In this document: positions 9,601 to 16,889 of the stretch, piece by piece
How positions within the stretch are numbered: position 1 is the first letter of the stretch
Layout of the letters: each line of letters begins with the position of its first letter
DNA from: a virus
DNA: 24,550 nucleotides
Strand: one strand, 5' to 3'
Virus record (IMG/VR): IMGVR_UViG_3300032284_001334
Coordinates: 1 to 24,550 of that record
Made by a program: the position numbers and the translations under genes
Notes under the pieces: model-generated
Database searches by the model: none
Told to the model about the DNA's origin: nothing
Seen by the model: only the letters and a program-made list of their open reading frames with translations

Positions 9601-9975
9601 GCCGGAAGCATTTTGTTAGTTAACGGTGAAATCAGGGCAACTGATAACATTACTGCTTATTATTCTTCTGATATAAGTTTGAAAGAAAACATCATGACTA
9701 TAACTACCCCACTTCAAAAAGTGGATAGTATCCGTGGCGTTACTTTTGATTGGACAGATGATTATATTGAACAACAGGGCGGTGAAGATGGTTATTTTGT
9801 TCGTAAGCAGGATGTTGGTGTAATCGCCCAAGAAATTGAAGCTGTTCTTCCTGAAGCTGTTGCTACAAGAGAAAATGGAATTAAAGCTGTTAAATATGAA
9901 AGAATCGTTCCATTGCTTATTGAAGCAATTAAAGAGCTTAAAGCTGAGATTGACGAATTAAAGGGTAACAAATAA
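6622..9975 (+). CDS. Second long tail fiber with Fn3-like domain and S74 chaperone
   Basis: This 1117-residue fiber has the following order. The N-terminal segment (residues 1-100) is Asn/Thr/Ser-rich. Next come two tandem 76-residue modules starting YVQNTDSRVLSG or YVQNTDTRVLSG (109-184 and 185-260) and a partial third from 261. A fibronectin-III-like domain spans about 525-632 (GVYYIRVVAVDSIGGVTEPS, then VPGAVKYRIYYN). About a dozen 10-residue GVxGxSNTxx repeats fill 757-882. An SPLTITPS...FDDGANNVYGIGI module follows, and then a C-terminal Peptidase_S74 domain from S1016-D-I-S-L-K1021 with VGVIAQEIEAVLPEAV. The end is a charged helix (KELKAEIDELKGNK). In this family, S74 cleavage at the conserved Ser would release about 102 residues. 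It was probably derived in part from the same ancestor as the upstream fiber. Start context: GGGGATAG and ATG at 6622. Confidence 0.92.
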   Translation: MADRDFVVKNGLVVNSNTTVNGFIANSTQFTLSTINSTSNGIFANSTLIAFGNSSINVAVNTSTISIGGNVVANSTGANNSFNLGGTAASSYALKTDLSGYLTSIPSSYVQNTDSRVLSGNLNFTGTNTYFSGKTTFNANLVINTGLDIIDSTGARGTVGQVLTSNGGGNVYWSTVTTGGPGPGYVQNTDTRVLSGNLNFTGTNTYFSGKTTFNANIVINSGINILDSTGAIGTVGQVLTSNGAGNVYWSTVTTGGPGPSYVQNTDTRVLSGNLNFTGTNVYFTAATFSPAGIYFGANSLANVVINSSTVFVGNSTVNSISNSTITQLSNSSTTANLTSGSLVVGTSVVNTTVIATGANVVANTTALNINASTTNTTISASSILIGNTVANLSLSTTSLVQSTNVTNITHDLISNNSSSGGLGPIIRLYRNSQTASIPTNSGSLLFNTQNNSINYTGSIQFNGQGSDPAEMRYYSNGAHRFYSNNGFNILTITNTYFVGVNNTSPTDALSVNGSIRSVGLKAYEITTPTNVTTSTGSGSLSSGVYYIRVVAVDSIGGVTEPSVEVSRTVGSSGSLRVQFDAVPGAVKYRIYYNVGSSISPPDPYTYYSYFESTTNDYTITTTTGASSSILQTYNSTGSVNIGAYANTNYKLTLQNNANGGGQFVVYNSNTGSGTIAGFDIYHGASPSTSYFYHNNDGKLFIKGGSGISFQTGSYTGTERMTLTNGNLAVTYSVTAGTLSINQVGPAIIGYCQTQNSIFGQSYGGTGVVGQSNTGTGIIGQSNTWYGVYGYSNTNYGVYGLSNTNNGVVGQSTSAYGVYGQSNTGYAGYFTSNNGPGVFGYSNGNYYGVYGISALTVGVVGYSDPWAGVWGSSNSSFGGYFTSKSGAPLYVGNNTNEFVRVAANGNVGIGSILPASPLTITPSIFNSGTVNVNKVRLFDDGANNVYGIGISGGQLDVISSGLISFHNICQTSNIAYSLANMSAKAYTGSGSNVFAGSILLVNGEIRATDNITAYYSSDISLKENIMTITTPLQKVDSIRGVTFDWTDDYIEQQGGEDGYFVRKQDVGVIAQEIEAVLPEAVATRENGIKAVKYERIVPLLIEAIKELKAEIDELKGNK
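6946..7401 (+). repeat. Two tandem 228-base coding repeats in the second fiber
   Basis: Copies at 6946-7173 and 7174-7401 each encode 76 residues, from YVQNTD to TTGGPGP plus one residue. A third, partial copy begins at 7402. Long stretches are nearly identical at DNA level (for example the TTCTATCAGGTAATTTAAAT stretch), so copy number could change by recombination. Confidence 0.88.
8890..9267 (+). repeat. Array of ~10-residue GVxGxS repeats
   Basis: Residues 757-882 of the second fiber repeat the pattern G-V-x-G-x-S-N-T-x-x about a dozen times, broken twice by GYFTS segments. A regular small-residue period like this suggests a beta-helix or similar stacked fold just before the C-terminal chaperone. 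At DNA level the units are imperfect. Confidence 0.85.
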
Positions 9976-10061
9976 TGGCTCTTGTAAGTTCTGGTCCAAT
10001 AAGTTTAGGCGGTAGTACATTAACAGAAGTAACACCTTCAGCATCTTTAGTAAAATTATAA
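9975..10061 (+). CDS. 28-residue mini-ORF, possible truncated virion protein
   Basis: The ATG at 9975 shares its A with the stop codon of the second fiber, and an AAAGGG Shine-Dalgarno lies about 9 bases upstream. The peptide is 28 residues, beginning MALVSSGPISLGG and ending SLVKL. An N-terminal 'SGPISLGD'-type motif is common, from memory, at the start of small structural or adhesin proteins of marine and other phages, where it usually leads a longer protein. Here the frame stops at 10061, nine bases before gp13. It could be a minimal gene, a remnant of a larger adhesin or whisker gene, or a leader coupling gp13 translation. No function can be assigned. The start signals and frame are seen; the family link is inferred. 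Confidence 0.5.
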   Translation: MALVSSGPISLGGSTLTEVTPSASLVKL

Positions 10062-10069
10062 GGTAAAAA

Positions 10070-10810
10070 ATGGCAAACCCATCAACAAGAGCAGAATTTA
10101 AAGAAAATTGCCTAAGACGTTTAGGTAAACCTGTTATTGAAATTAACGTTGATGATGATCAGGTTGAGGATCGTATTGACGAGGCTATTAAATATTTTTG
10201 GGACTATCATTTTGATGGTTCTGATAAAGTTTATTATAAGCATCTAGTTACAGAAGAAGATAAAACAAATCGTTATATAACGCTCCCAGACAATATTATC
10301 GGAGCTGTTAATATTTTCGAAATCGGTCAGGCTCTCAATACAAATAACCTTTTCAATATTCGTTATCAGATCGCATTGAACGACCTTTATACTCTTACTT
10401 CTGTTTCTATGGTTCCATATTATATGGCCATGCAGCACGTTCAGTTTCTAGAACAAATGCTTGTCGGTAAGCAGCCTATGCGTTATAATCGTCATAATAA
10501 TAAAGTTTACATTGATATGGATTGGTCTATTATTAATGCTGGCGATTATGTTATTATCGAAGCCTATGAAGTTCTTGATCCAGAAGTATATACTAAAGCT
10601 TGGGCGGATCGTTGGTTGCTTAGATATGGCGCTTGTTTAATTAAACAACAATGGGGATCTAATCTTAAAAAGTTCGAAGGTATGCAAATGCCTGGCGGTT
10701 TAAGATTTAATGGTCAAAAAATTTATGACGAGGCTACTGCAGAACGTGAAGAACTTGAAAAAGAAATGATTCATAGTTACTCACTACCCGTGACAGATAT
10801 GATAGGTTGA
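10070..10810 (+). CDS. 13: Neck protein gp13 (head completion)
   Basis: This 246-residue protein resembles the gp13 neck proteins of T4-like phages, especially the cyanophage type. It has an N-terminal TRAEFKENCLRRLGKPVIEINV segment, then VDDDQVEDRIDEAIKYFWDYHFDG, a central MEIQ-like beta region, and a C-terminal WADRWLLRYGACLIKQQWGSN motif followed by GLRFNG. T4 gp13 is somewhat longer (about 309 residues). In T4, gp13 and gp14 form the neck that seals the filled head and allows tail docking. It is soluble, with no signal peptide. An AAGGT Shine-Dalgarno precedes the ATG and overlaps the stop of the mini-ORF. It is followed directly by gp14 and gp15, as in T4. Confidence 0.9.
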   Translation: MANPSTRAEFKENCLRRLGKPVIEINVDDDQVEDRIDEAIKYFWDYHFDGSDKVYYKHLVTEEDKTNRYITLPDNIIGAVNIFEIGQALNTNNLFNIRYQIALNDLYTLTSVSMVPYYMAMQHVQFLEQMLVGKQPMRYNRHNNKVYIDMDWSIINAGDYVIIEAYEVLDPEVYTKAWADRWLLRYGACLIKQQWGSNLKKFEGMQMPGGLRFNGQKIYDEATAEREELEKEMIHSYSLPVTDMIG

Positions 10811-10825
10811 CGCACTATACTGCAC

Positions 10826-10832
10826 AGGGAGG
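10826..10832 (+). promoter_or_regulatory. Shine-Dalgarno that places the gp14 start at an ATC codon
   Basis: AGGGAGG ends 5 bases before ATC at 10838, which is ideal spacing for initiation there. No ATG, GTG or TTG lies in frame between the stop codon at 10808-10810 and TTG at 10886. The only upstream near-cognates are ATA at 10817 and CTG at 10820, both of which lie before this site. Confidence 0.65.
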
Positions 10833-10837
10833 CTAAC

Positions 10838-11560
10838 ATCGCAACCAACTTTTTCTTCAATAATTATCAATCTTCTCAGGAGCAATTGCTTCTTGAAAAC
10901 TTAATTATTGAATCTATAAGAATATATGGTCAGGATATGTATTATATACCTCGTAAGTTGAATAACTACGATTCGGTATACGGCGCTGACGACCAGTCTA
11001 GTTACGATTTAGCTTTCCCGATAGAAATTTATATTAAGTCAGTAGATGGGTTTTCTGGCGACGGAAACTTTATGTCTAAGTTCGGTCTTGAAATTCGCGA
11101 TCAGGTTATTTTCTCTGTTGCTCAGAGAAGATTTTTTGAAGATGTTGGATCTAATACAACACAACCAAGACCAAACGAAGGCGATTTAATTTATTTTCCG
11201 CTCAATAAGAAATGTTTTCAGGTTAAATATGTTAACAAGTTTGAAATGTTCTATCAGCTTGGCGCTCTTCAAACTTGGGAAATGACTTGTGAGTTGTTTG
11301 AATATTCTAACGAACTTATTAATACTGGGGTTCCGGAAATTGATATTCTTCAAAAGAAGTTTAGTACAAATATTCTTGATTTCGGTATTACGGATGAGTC
11401 TAATAATCATTTAATTACTGAAGATGGTGATTATTTTATATTAGAAAATTCGCCTCTTTCTTCTGTTGTTGCTGGCGGCGATAATTTAGAAATACAGATA
11501 GAATCAGATCAGTTTGTTGATTTTACTGCATACGATCCATTTAGCGAAAGACAAATTTAA
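10838..11560 (+). CDS. 14: Neck protein gp14, apparent ATC start
   Basis: Read from ATC at 10838 this gives 240 residues, close to the T4 gp14 length of about 256. The N-terminus (Met/Ile)-ATNFFFNNYQSSQEQ followed by LIIESIRIYGQDMYYIPR matches the conserved start of gp14 in cyanophage-type relatives, which begins MATN. A perfectly spaced AGGGAGG supports this start. The first standard start, TTG at 10886, would delete 16 conserved residues, although it also has an AGGAG close by. So either ATC is used, or ATC is a sequencing error or mutation of ATG. In T4, gp14 works with gp13 to finish the head and connect it to gp15 on the tail. The stop codon overlaps the gp15 start by one base. Confidence 0.85.
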   Translation: MATNFFFNNYQSSQEQLLLENLIIESIRIYGQDMYYIPRKLNNYDSVYGADDQSSYDLAFPIEIYIKSVDGFSGDGNFMSKFGLEIRDQVIFSVAQRRFFEDVGSNTTQPRPNEGDLIYFPLNKKCFQVKYVNKFEMFYQLGALQTWEMTCELFEYSNELINTGVPEIDILQKKFSTNILDFGITDESNNHLITEDGDYFILENSPLSSVVAGGDNLEIQIESDQFVDFTAYDPFSERQI

Positions 11561-12423
11561 TGTTCGGTTCTCCTTTTTATTTCTCGCTAATAAGAAAATA
11601 TGTTATATTGATGGGGACTCTCGTCAATAATATACGTATAACTAGAACAGATAAAGCAGGAAACGTTACATCTTTACTTAAAATTCCTGTAACATATGCG
11701 CCAAAAGATAAGATGTTAGCTCGTGTTACTCAAGATCCAAATATAGATAGACAAACAGCTGTTCCTCCTTTACCTATGATTTCTTTCGAAATGGGTAAAA
11801 TGACTTATGATGGAACAAGAAAATTAAATACAATTAATAAAGTTTCTGTTAAAGATGCGACAGATGTTAATAAATTTAAATATCAATATAATCCAGTTCC
11901 ATATAATATAGAATTTAAATTATATATCTATACTAAAAACGCAGAAGACGGAACTAAAATATTAGAACAAATAATACCTTATTTTACACCGGATTGGACA
12001 ACAACAGTTCATTTGATACCAGAAATGGAAATTACAATGGATATTCCAATCGTATTAAATAACATATCATATAGCGATAATTATGATGGTCAATTTAAAG
12101 ATCGTAGAGCTATTATATGGACTTTAGATTTTCTTCTTAAAGGTTATATCTATGGACCAGTTAAAAAAGGTGGTATTATTAAATTCGTTGAAACTAATTT
12201 TTATTTACCAGATGTCCCAGATGGTACTATACCAGATGTAGTTGGCGAATTACCAGTTGCAGAAAGAGTTACAGTACAACCTGGATTAGCAGCAAATGGT
12301 TCGCCGATTAATTATTTTGGAGGTCCGAATCAAAATACAGGAACTATTCCTTATAACGATATTCAGGCATCAGATGATTTTGGATTCGTAACAATGATTT
12401 ACAATGAAAACGAGATAGAATGA
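11560..12423 (+). CDS. 15: Tail terminator / proximal sheath stabiliser gp15
   Basis: This 287-residue protein aligns along its length with T4 gp15 (272 residues). Shared features are the MFG start with an RKY...LMG segment, IPVTYAPKDK (T4: VPITYASKEH), QYNPVPYNIEF (T4: QYNPSPIKMIY), ILEQIIPYFTPDWTTT (T4: IVEQILPYFQPHFNTT) and RRAIIWTLDFLLKGYIYGPV. In T4, gp15 forms a hexamer capping the tail tube and sheath and binds the neck. The ATG at 11560 overlaps the gp14 stop and has no good Shine-Dalgarno, so translation is probably coupled. Its lysine codons are 18 AAA to 1 AAG by my count, unlike the capsid gene. The extra length is in a Pro/Gly-rich C-terminal tail. Confidence 0.93.
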   Translation: MFGSPFYFSLIRKYVILMGTLVNNIRITRTDKAGNVTSLLKIPVTYAPKDKMLARVTQDPNIDRQTAVPPLPMISFEMGKMTYDGTRKLNTINKVSVKDATDVNKFKYQYNPVPYNIEFKLYIYTKNAEDGTKILEQIIPYFTPDWTTTVHLIPEMEITMDIPIVLNNISYSDNYDGQFKDRRAIIWTLDFLLKGYIYGPVKKGGIIKFVETNFYLPDVPDGTIPDVVGELPVAERVTVQPGLAANGSPINYFGGPNQNTGTIPYNDIQASDDFGFVTMIYNENEIE

Positions 12424-12839
12424 AAGAAAATGCAAATAATGATCCGATAGCTAACGCTTTAGGTATAACTTCAATTTCTCAGTCTAAAACAATTAGCACT
12501 ATTATTTCAGATGCACATAATGATAGTGCAAAAATTGATTTTGAACATGCTAGAGCAAATGTTTTAACTATGATAGAGAGCGGAAAAGAAGCAATAGCCA
12601 CGCTCTCTGAAATCGCCACAAGCTCTCAGCATCCAAGAGCTTTTGAAGTATTAGCTAAACTTATTGATACTACGCTTCAGGCTAATAAAGATTTAATGGA
12701 TCTTCAAACTAAAATAAGAGAAATATCTAATATAGATTCCCCTATAAACGAACAAGCAAAAACAATCAATAATAATTTGTTTGTTGGATCAACAGCAGAA
12801 TTACAAAAGATAATCCAAGAGATGAAAAATGGTAACTGA
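12420..12839 (+). CDS. 16: Small terminase subunit gp16
   Basis: This 139-residue protein is somewhat shorter than T4 gp16 (about 164). The central helical region, FEHARANVLTMIESGKEAIATLSEIATSSQHPRAFEVLAKLI, carries the family pattern 'ARxN...ieGK.ai......A..S.HPRA.EVl'. It is followed by NKDLMDLQTKI, consistent with the coiled coil that oligomerises small terminases into rings. The protein recognises concatemeric DNA and regulates the gp17 motor. It overlaps gp15 by four bases (ATGA) and gp17 by 11 bases, the tight coupling expected for a terminase pair. The N-terminal 35 residues are the least conserved part. Confidence 0.88.
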   Translation: MKENANNDPIANALGITSISQSKTISTIISDAHNDSAKIDFEHARANVLTMIESGKEAIATLSEIATSSQHPRAFEVLAKLIDTTLQANKDLMDLQTKIREISNIDSPINEQAKTINNNLFVGSTAELQKIIQEMKNGN

Positions 12840-14481
12840 TCTTAATTTTGATGATCTTAAGGGTTATAAAGGTAATGCGAATTTAAAAAAATCTAATCAA
12901 GCAATTGATTGGTCGCCTGATCTAGTTCAAGAATATATTAAATGTTCTCAAGATCCAATATATTTTACTGAAACATATATGAAAATTATCAACGTTGATA
13001 GAGGTTTAATTAATTTTAAACTTTATCCTTATCAAAAAAATATGTTGATGTCTTTCGCGAATAATCGTTTTAATATCGTAACGACTGCACGTCAGGCTGG
13101 TAAGTCGACTACCACCTGCGCCTTTATTCTTTGGTATATTATTTTCCATCCCGATAAGACAGTAGCCCTACTCGCTAACAAGGGCGACACTGCCAGAGAA
13201 ATTCTAGGTCGTATTCAGCTTGCTTATCAGCATCTTCCAAAGTGGCTCCAGCAGGGTATTAAGGAATGGAACAAGGGTTCGTTTGAACTCGAAAACAATT
13301 CTCGTGTTCTTGCTGCCGCTACTTCTTCCGATGCGATTCGTGGTTATTCGATCAACATGTTGTTTATCGACGAGGCTGCGTTTATTGAAAACTGGGACGA
13401 GTTTTTTACCTCGGTTTATCCTACTATTTCGTCAGGTCAAGAATCTAAAATCGTTCTAGTTTCTACGCCGAATGGATTAAATCACTTCTATAGTATTTGG
13501 TTGAATTCAATTCAAAAGAGAAACCAGTATCAACATGTAAAGGTTCTATGGCAAGACGTTCCAGGACGCGACGAAAAATGGAAAAATGATACTCTTGCGG
13601 CGATGAACTTCGACGTAGAAAAGTTTGATCAGGAATATAATTGCGAATTCCTCGGTAGTTCTGGAACGCTTATCGCAGGTTGGAAACTTAAAGAGCTAGT
13701 TCATCAGCCTCCATTAGTAGAAAAAGAAGGTCTAATACAATATCTACAACCAGAGGCCAATCATGTTTATCTAATGTTATGTGACGTTTCTAGAGGTAAG
13801 GGTTTAGATTATTCGGCTTACCAATTAGTAGACGTTACTTCTATGCCATATAAACAAGCTTGTGTTTATAGAAATAACGCTGTTTCGCCGATAGATTATG
13901 CTGATGTTATTCATAGAACGGCGAAAGCTTATAATAATGCTTCAGTTCTGGTAGAAATTAACGATATTGGCGAACAGGTTTCTCATTCGTTACATTACGA
14001 TTTTGGTTACGAAAATGTATTGTTTACCGAAAACGCAGGAAGGTCTGGTAAACGTATTACAGGCGGTTTCGGCGGAGGTTCAGTAGATAAGGGTATTAGA
14101 ACTACTAAGATTGTAAAATCTATCGGTTGTTCTATTCTTAAACTTCTTATCGAACAGAATCAATTTATAGTTAACGATTTCCATACAATTAACGAGCTGT
14201 CGACATTTTCCAAAAAAGGAACTTCATATGAAGCCGAACCTGGAAAACATGACGACTTGGTAATGTGTCTTGTACTTTTTGCCTGGCTTTCCGAGCAACA
14301 GTACTTCAAAGACTACACAAATATTAATACTCTTATGTCTCTAAGGGAAAAAACCGAAGAAGATATGGAGCAAGATTTGGCACCATTTGGATTTTTTGAA
14401 GACGGGCGCGAAGAATATGATGAAGTAATTGAGAAATACGTTCCAGACAGCTGGATGTGGAATACGACTCAAGATTTCTAA
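12829..14481 (+). CDS. 17: Large terminase subunit gp17 (packaging ATPase and nuclease)
   Basis: This 550-residue protein is shorter than T4 gp17 (610) but has all key motifs. In the ATPase domain, the Walker A-like ARQAGKST lies at 87-94 (K92), Walker B is MLFIDE at 177-182 with catalytic E182, and the coupling motif VSTPNG is at 211-216. In the nuclease domain, the RNase-H-like acidic residues are D319 in LCDVSRGKGLDYSAY, E376 in LVEIND, and D475/D476 in PGKHDDLV, matching T4 D401, E458 and D542. It cuts concatemeric DNA and pumps it through the portal. No intron or intein interrupts it. Residues 85-204 use only AAG for lysine (6 of 6), while the first 84 residues use mostly AAA (7 of 8). 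Confidence 0.97.
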   Translation: MVTDLNFDDLKGYKGNANLKKSNQAIDWSPDLVQEYIKCSQDPIYFTETYMKIINVDRGLINFKLYPYQKNMLMSFANNRFNIVTTARQAGKSTTTCAFILWYIIFHPDKTVALLANKGDTAREILGRIQLAYQHLPKWLQQGIKEWNKGSFELENNSRVLAAATSSDAIRGYSINMLFIDEAAFIENWDEFFTSVYPTISSGQESKIVLVSTPNGLNHFYSIWLNSIQKRNQYQHVKVLWQDVPGRDEKWKNDTLAAMNFDVEKFDQEYNCEFLGSSGTLIAGWKLKELVHQPPLVEKEGLIQYLQPEANHVYLMLCDVSRGKGLDYSAYQLVDVTSMPYKQACVYRNNAVSPIDYADVIHRTAKAYNNASVLVEINDIGEQVSHSLHYDFGYENVLFTENAGRSGKRITGGFGGGSVDKGIRTTKIVKSIGCSILKLLIEQNQFIVNDFHTINELSTFSKKGTSYEAEPGKHDDLVMCLVLFAWLSEQQYFKDYTNINTLMSLREKTEEDMEQDLAPFGFFEDGREEYDEVIEKYVPDSWMWNTTQDF

Positions 14482-14493
14482 AAAATGCTATTT

Positions 14494-14501
14494 AATAAAT
14501 A
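14494..14501 (+). promoter_or_regulatory. T4-type late promoter element (AATAAATA)
   Basis: One mismatch to TATAAATA, in the 62-base gap between gp17 and gp18, ending 42 bases before the gp18 ATG. A strong AAAAAGGAG Shine-Dalgarno follows. Confidence 0.5.
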
Positions 14502-14543
14502 ACAATAAAATAATAAACATTCTCGTAAAAAGGAGAGAACAAA

Positions 14544-16856
14544 ATGGCATTTCAATTAAGCCCAGGAGTAAATGTTACTGAAATTGATCTTACAACGGTT
14601 GTTCCTGCAGTTGCCACATCCGACGGTGCTATTGGTGGTGTATTCCGCTGGGGTCCAATTGGAGAAAGAGTACTCGTTGATTCTGAAACTATCTTAGCAA
14701 AACGTTTCGGTAAGCCAACTACTTTCAATGCAGAAACGTATTTTACTGCCGCAAGTTTTCTTTCTTATACAAATCGTCTTTGGGTTTCTCGTGGAGCAAA
14801 CACAAGTGGCGCTACACATAATTTTACGGTAACTACTAATCATAGTTCATCAACTCAATTTAGATTAGACGGCGATCATACAAGTGTTCTAATGGTTGAT
14901 GATTATGTTTATTTTTCTTCTAATACTGAAATTTTTGATTATAATGTTAAAAGAGCATCAATTCAATCTATCGATTATAATGAAACAAATGAAGGAAAAA
15001 CTACAATTGTTCTTTCGGAATCTGCAATGCCTTTTGATGCTGATAAAACTGTAGATCTTTATTTCGCAAAACCAGAAACAGCTTATTCTGCAGTTGCTGT
15101 AGAAGAAGGTGGAATTGTTGCGCACCTTGATGGTCAAATTGTTAAAAACGAAAACGATTACATTCATGTTAAAGATGGTAATTTTGATAGCGACGTAGTT
15201 TTCGTTGCTAAGTATCCTGGCGAACTTGGTAATTCATTAAAGGTTTCTATTTGCGATAACGCTAATTCTTTCAGTTCAAATGTTGATATTGTTGGTGGTG
15301 ATAACTGCACTGGAACATATTCAACAACTATTGGAAGTAATACTTTCACATTAATTATAACTAACAATGATGGTTCGCCATCTGTTACAAAATCAAATAC
15401 TTTTGCAGCTGCAATAAGATCAAACTTTACAGTTGGAGATAATATTAAGGTCGGTAATTCTTCTATCGGTATCCAGTATATGCAAATCACTTCAATAAGT
15501 GAAGTTGTAACTGACTCATATGATTCTAGAATTACTTTTAGTTTTGCTGACCCATATAGATTACATACTGCTTATTCTAATACAACTGCAGTTAGTCGTC
15601 ATTGGGAATATTTTAATTCAGTTTCAAACTCTCCTGGAAGATCATCTTATCAGACTAGTTACGGTTCAGCCGTAAACGACGAACTTCATATTGTAGTTTC
15701 AGACGAAGGTGGTAAGTTTACTGGAACTCCTGGAACAATTCTTGAAGTGTTTAAGTCTCTTTCAAGATCAACAGATGCCAAGAATAGCGATGGAACTATT
15801 AATTATTATAAGGAAGTTATTAATAAGAATTCTGCTTATATTTGGTTCGCAAATGACAGATCAACAGCTACTTCTGCTGTAGCAGCTGAACTTACAACAT
15901 CAACATCATCAAATCCAGGAACTTATTCCCTTATGTTCGGTGCTGATGGTTATGATGAAAGCAACGAAGAATCTTTCCCTTCAGTAGCTTCTGCATATGA
16001 TATGTTTGCTTCTTCTGAAGATATTGATATTTCTCTTGTTCTTCAGGGTCGTCCAGTTAATGCGACTCAGCTCGCAAATTATATCATTGATAATATTACT
16101 GAAATTAGAAAAGATTGCGTCGCTTTCGTTTCGCCAGATAAGGATTTAACTCTTAATTCTCTTGGTGTAGAAGCATCTAACCTAGTTGATTGGAGAAACA
16201 GTCTTCGTAGCAGTTCTTATGCTGTTATTGATTCAGGTTATAAGTATATGTACGATAAGTACAACGACGTTTATCGTTGGATTCCTCTAAATGGCGACGT
16301 TGCTGGTCTTTGCGCACGTACTGATCAAACTAACGATGCTTGGTGGTCACCAGCTGGTTTTAACCGTGGTCAAATTAAGAATATCGTTAAGCTTGCTTAT
16401 AACCCACGTAAGGCTGAACGCGACCTACTTTATAGCAATGGTATTAACCCAGTTGTTGCTTTCCCAGGTCAGGGTACTATCCTTTATGGCGATAAAACAG
16501 CTCAGGCTAAACCTTCTGCATTCGATCGTATTAACGTTCGTCGTCTATTCATCGTTCTTGAAAAGGCAATTGCTACTGCTGCTAAGTACTCTCTATTCGA
16601 GTTCAATGATGCGTTCACTCGTTCTCAATTCAAGAATCTTGTAACACCGTATCTTCGTAACATTCAGGGTCGTCGTGGCATCACTGACTTCCTCGTTGTT
16701 TGCGACGATACAAACAACACTCCACAAATCATTGATACTAACCAGTTTGTTGGTGACATCTATATTAAACCAGCTCGTTCTATCAACTTCATTCAGTTGA
16801 ACTTTGTGGCGGTTGGAACTGGCGTTCAATTCTCCGAAGTTGTTGGCAAATTCTAA
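14544..16856 (+). CDS. 18: Tail sheath protein gp18
   Basis: This 770-residue protein is longer than T4 gp18 (659). The N-terminus SPGVNVTEIDLTTVVPAVATSDGAIGG...FRWGPIGERVLV is the hallmark of T4-type sheath subunits. The C-terminal domain (about 650-770) is the most conserved part, with SLFEFNDAFTRSQFKNLV, a GRRGITDFLVVCDDTNNTP segment and a final NFVAVGTGVQFSEVVGKF. These regions form the contractile core that polymerises around the gp19 tube. The middle (about 90-480) is the variable, outward-facing part and accounts for the extra length; it is richer in A/T-ending codons than the C-terminal part. It has its own late promoter element and a strong Shine-Dalgarno (AAAAAGGAG), in keeping with a high-copy product. 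Confidence 0.96.
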   Translation: MAFQLSPGVNVTEIDLTTVVPAVATSDGAIGGVFRWGPIGERVLVDSETILAKRFGKPTTFNAETYFTAASFLSYTNRLWVSRGANTSGATHNFTVTTNHSSSTQFRLDGDHTSVLMVDDYVYFSSNTEIFDYNVKRASIQSIDYNETNEGKTTIVLSESAMPFDADKTVDLYFAKPETAYSAVAVEEGGIVAHLDGQIVKNENDYIHVKDGNFDSDVVFVAKYPGELGNSLKVSICDNANSFSSNVDIVGGDNCTGTYSTTIGSNTFTLIITNNDGSPSVTKSNTFAAAIRSNFTVGDNIKVGNSSIGIQYMQITSISEVVTDSYDSRITFSFADPYRLHTAYSNTTAVSRHWEYFNSVSNSPGRSSYQTSYGSAVNDELHIVVSDEGGKFTGTPGTILEVFKSLSRSTDAKNSDGTINYYKEVINKNSAYIWFANDRSTATSAVAAELTTSTSSNPGTYSLMFGADGYDESNEESFPSVASAYDMFASSEDIDISLVLQGRPVNATQLANYIIDNITEIRKDCVAFVSPDKDLTLNSLGVEASNLVDWRNSLRSSSYAVIDSGYKYMYDKYNDVYRWIPLNGDVAGLCARTDQTNDAWWSPAGFNRGQIKNIVKLAYNPRKAERDLLYSNGINPVVAFPGQGTILYGDKTAQAKPSAFDRINVRRLFIVLEKAIATAAKYSLFEFNDAFTRSQFKNLVTPYLRNIQGRRGITDFLVVCDDTNNTPQIIDTNQFVGDIYIKPARSINFIQLNFVAVGTGVQFSEVVGKF

Positions 16857-16862
16857 TAAATA
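16855..16862 (+). promoter_or_regulatory. T4-type late promoter element (AATAAATA)
   Basis: Overlaps the gp18 stop codon (TAATAAATA) and ends 27 bases before the gp19 ATG. One mismatch to the T4 core; the spacing is the same as upstream of the gene at 41. Confidence 0.5.
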
Positions 16863-16889
16863 GATAAAAGCTCAAAAGGAGTAAAATAG

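Noticed and set aside
10886-11560. TTG start for gp14
   Set aside because: It would delete the conserved ATNFFFNNYQSSQEQ segment, and the AGGGAGG at 10826 would have no role.
12829-14481. Possible intron or intein in gp17
   Set aside because: The ATPase and nuclease motifs run in one uninterrupted frame with normal spacing.
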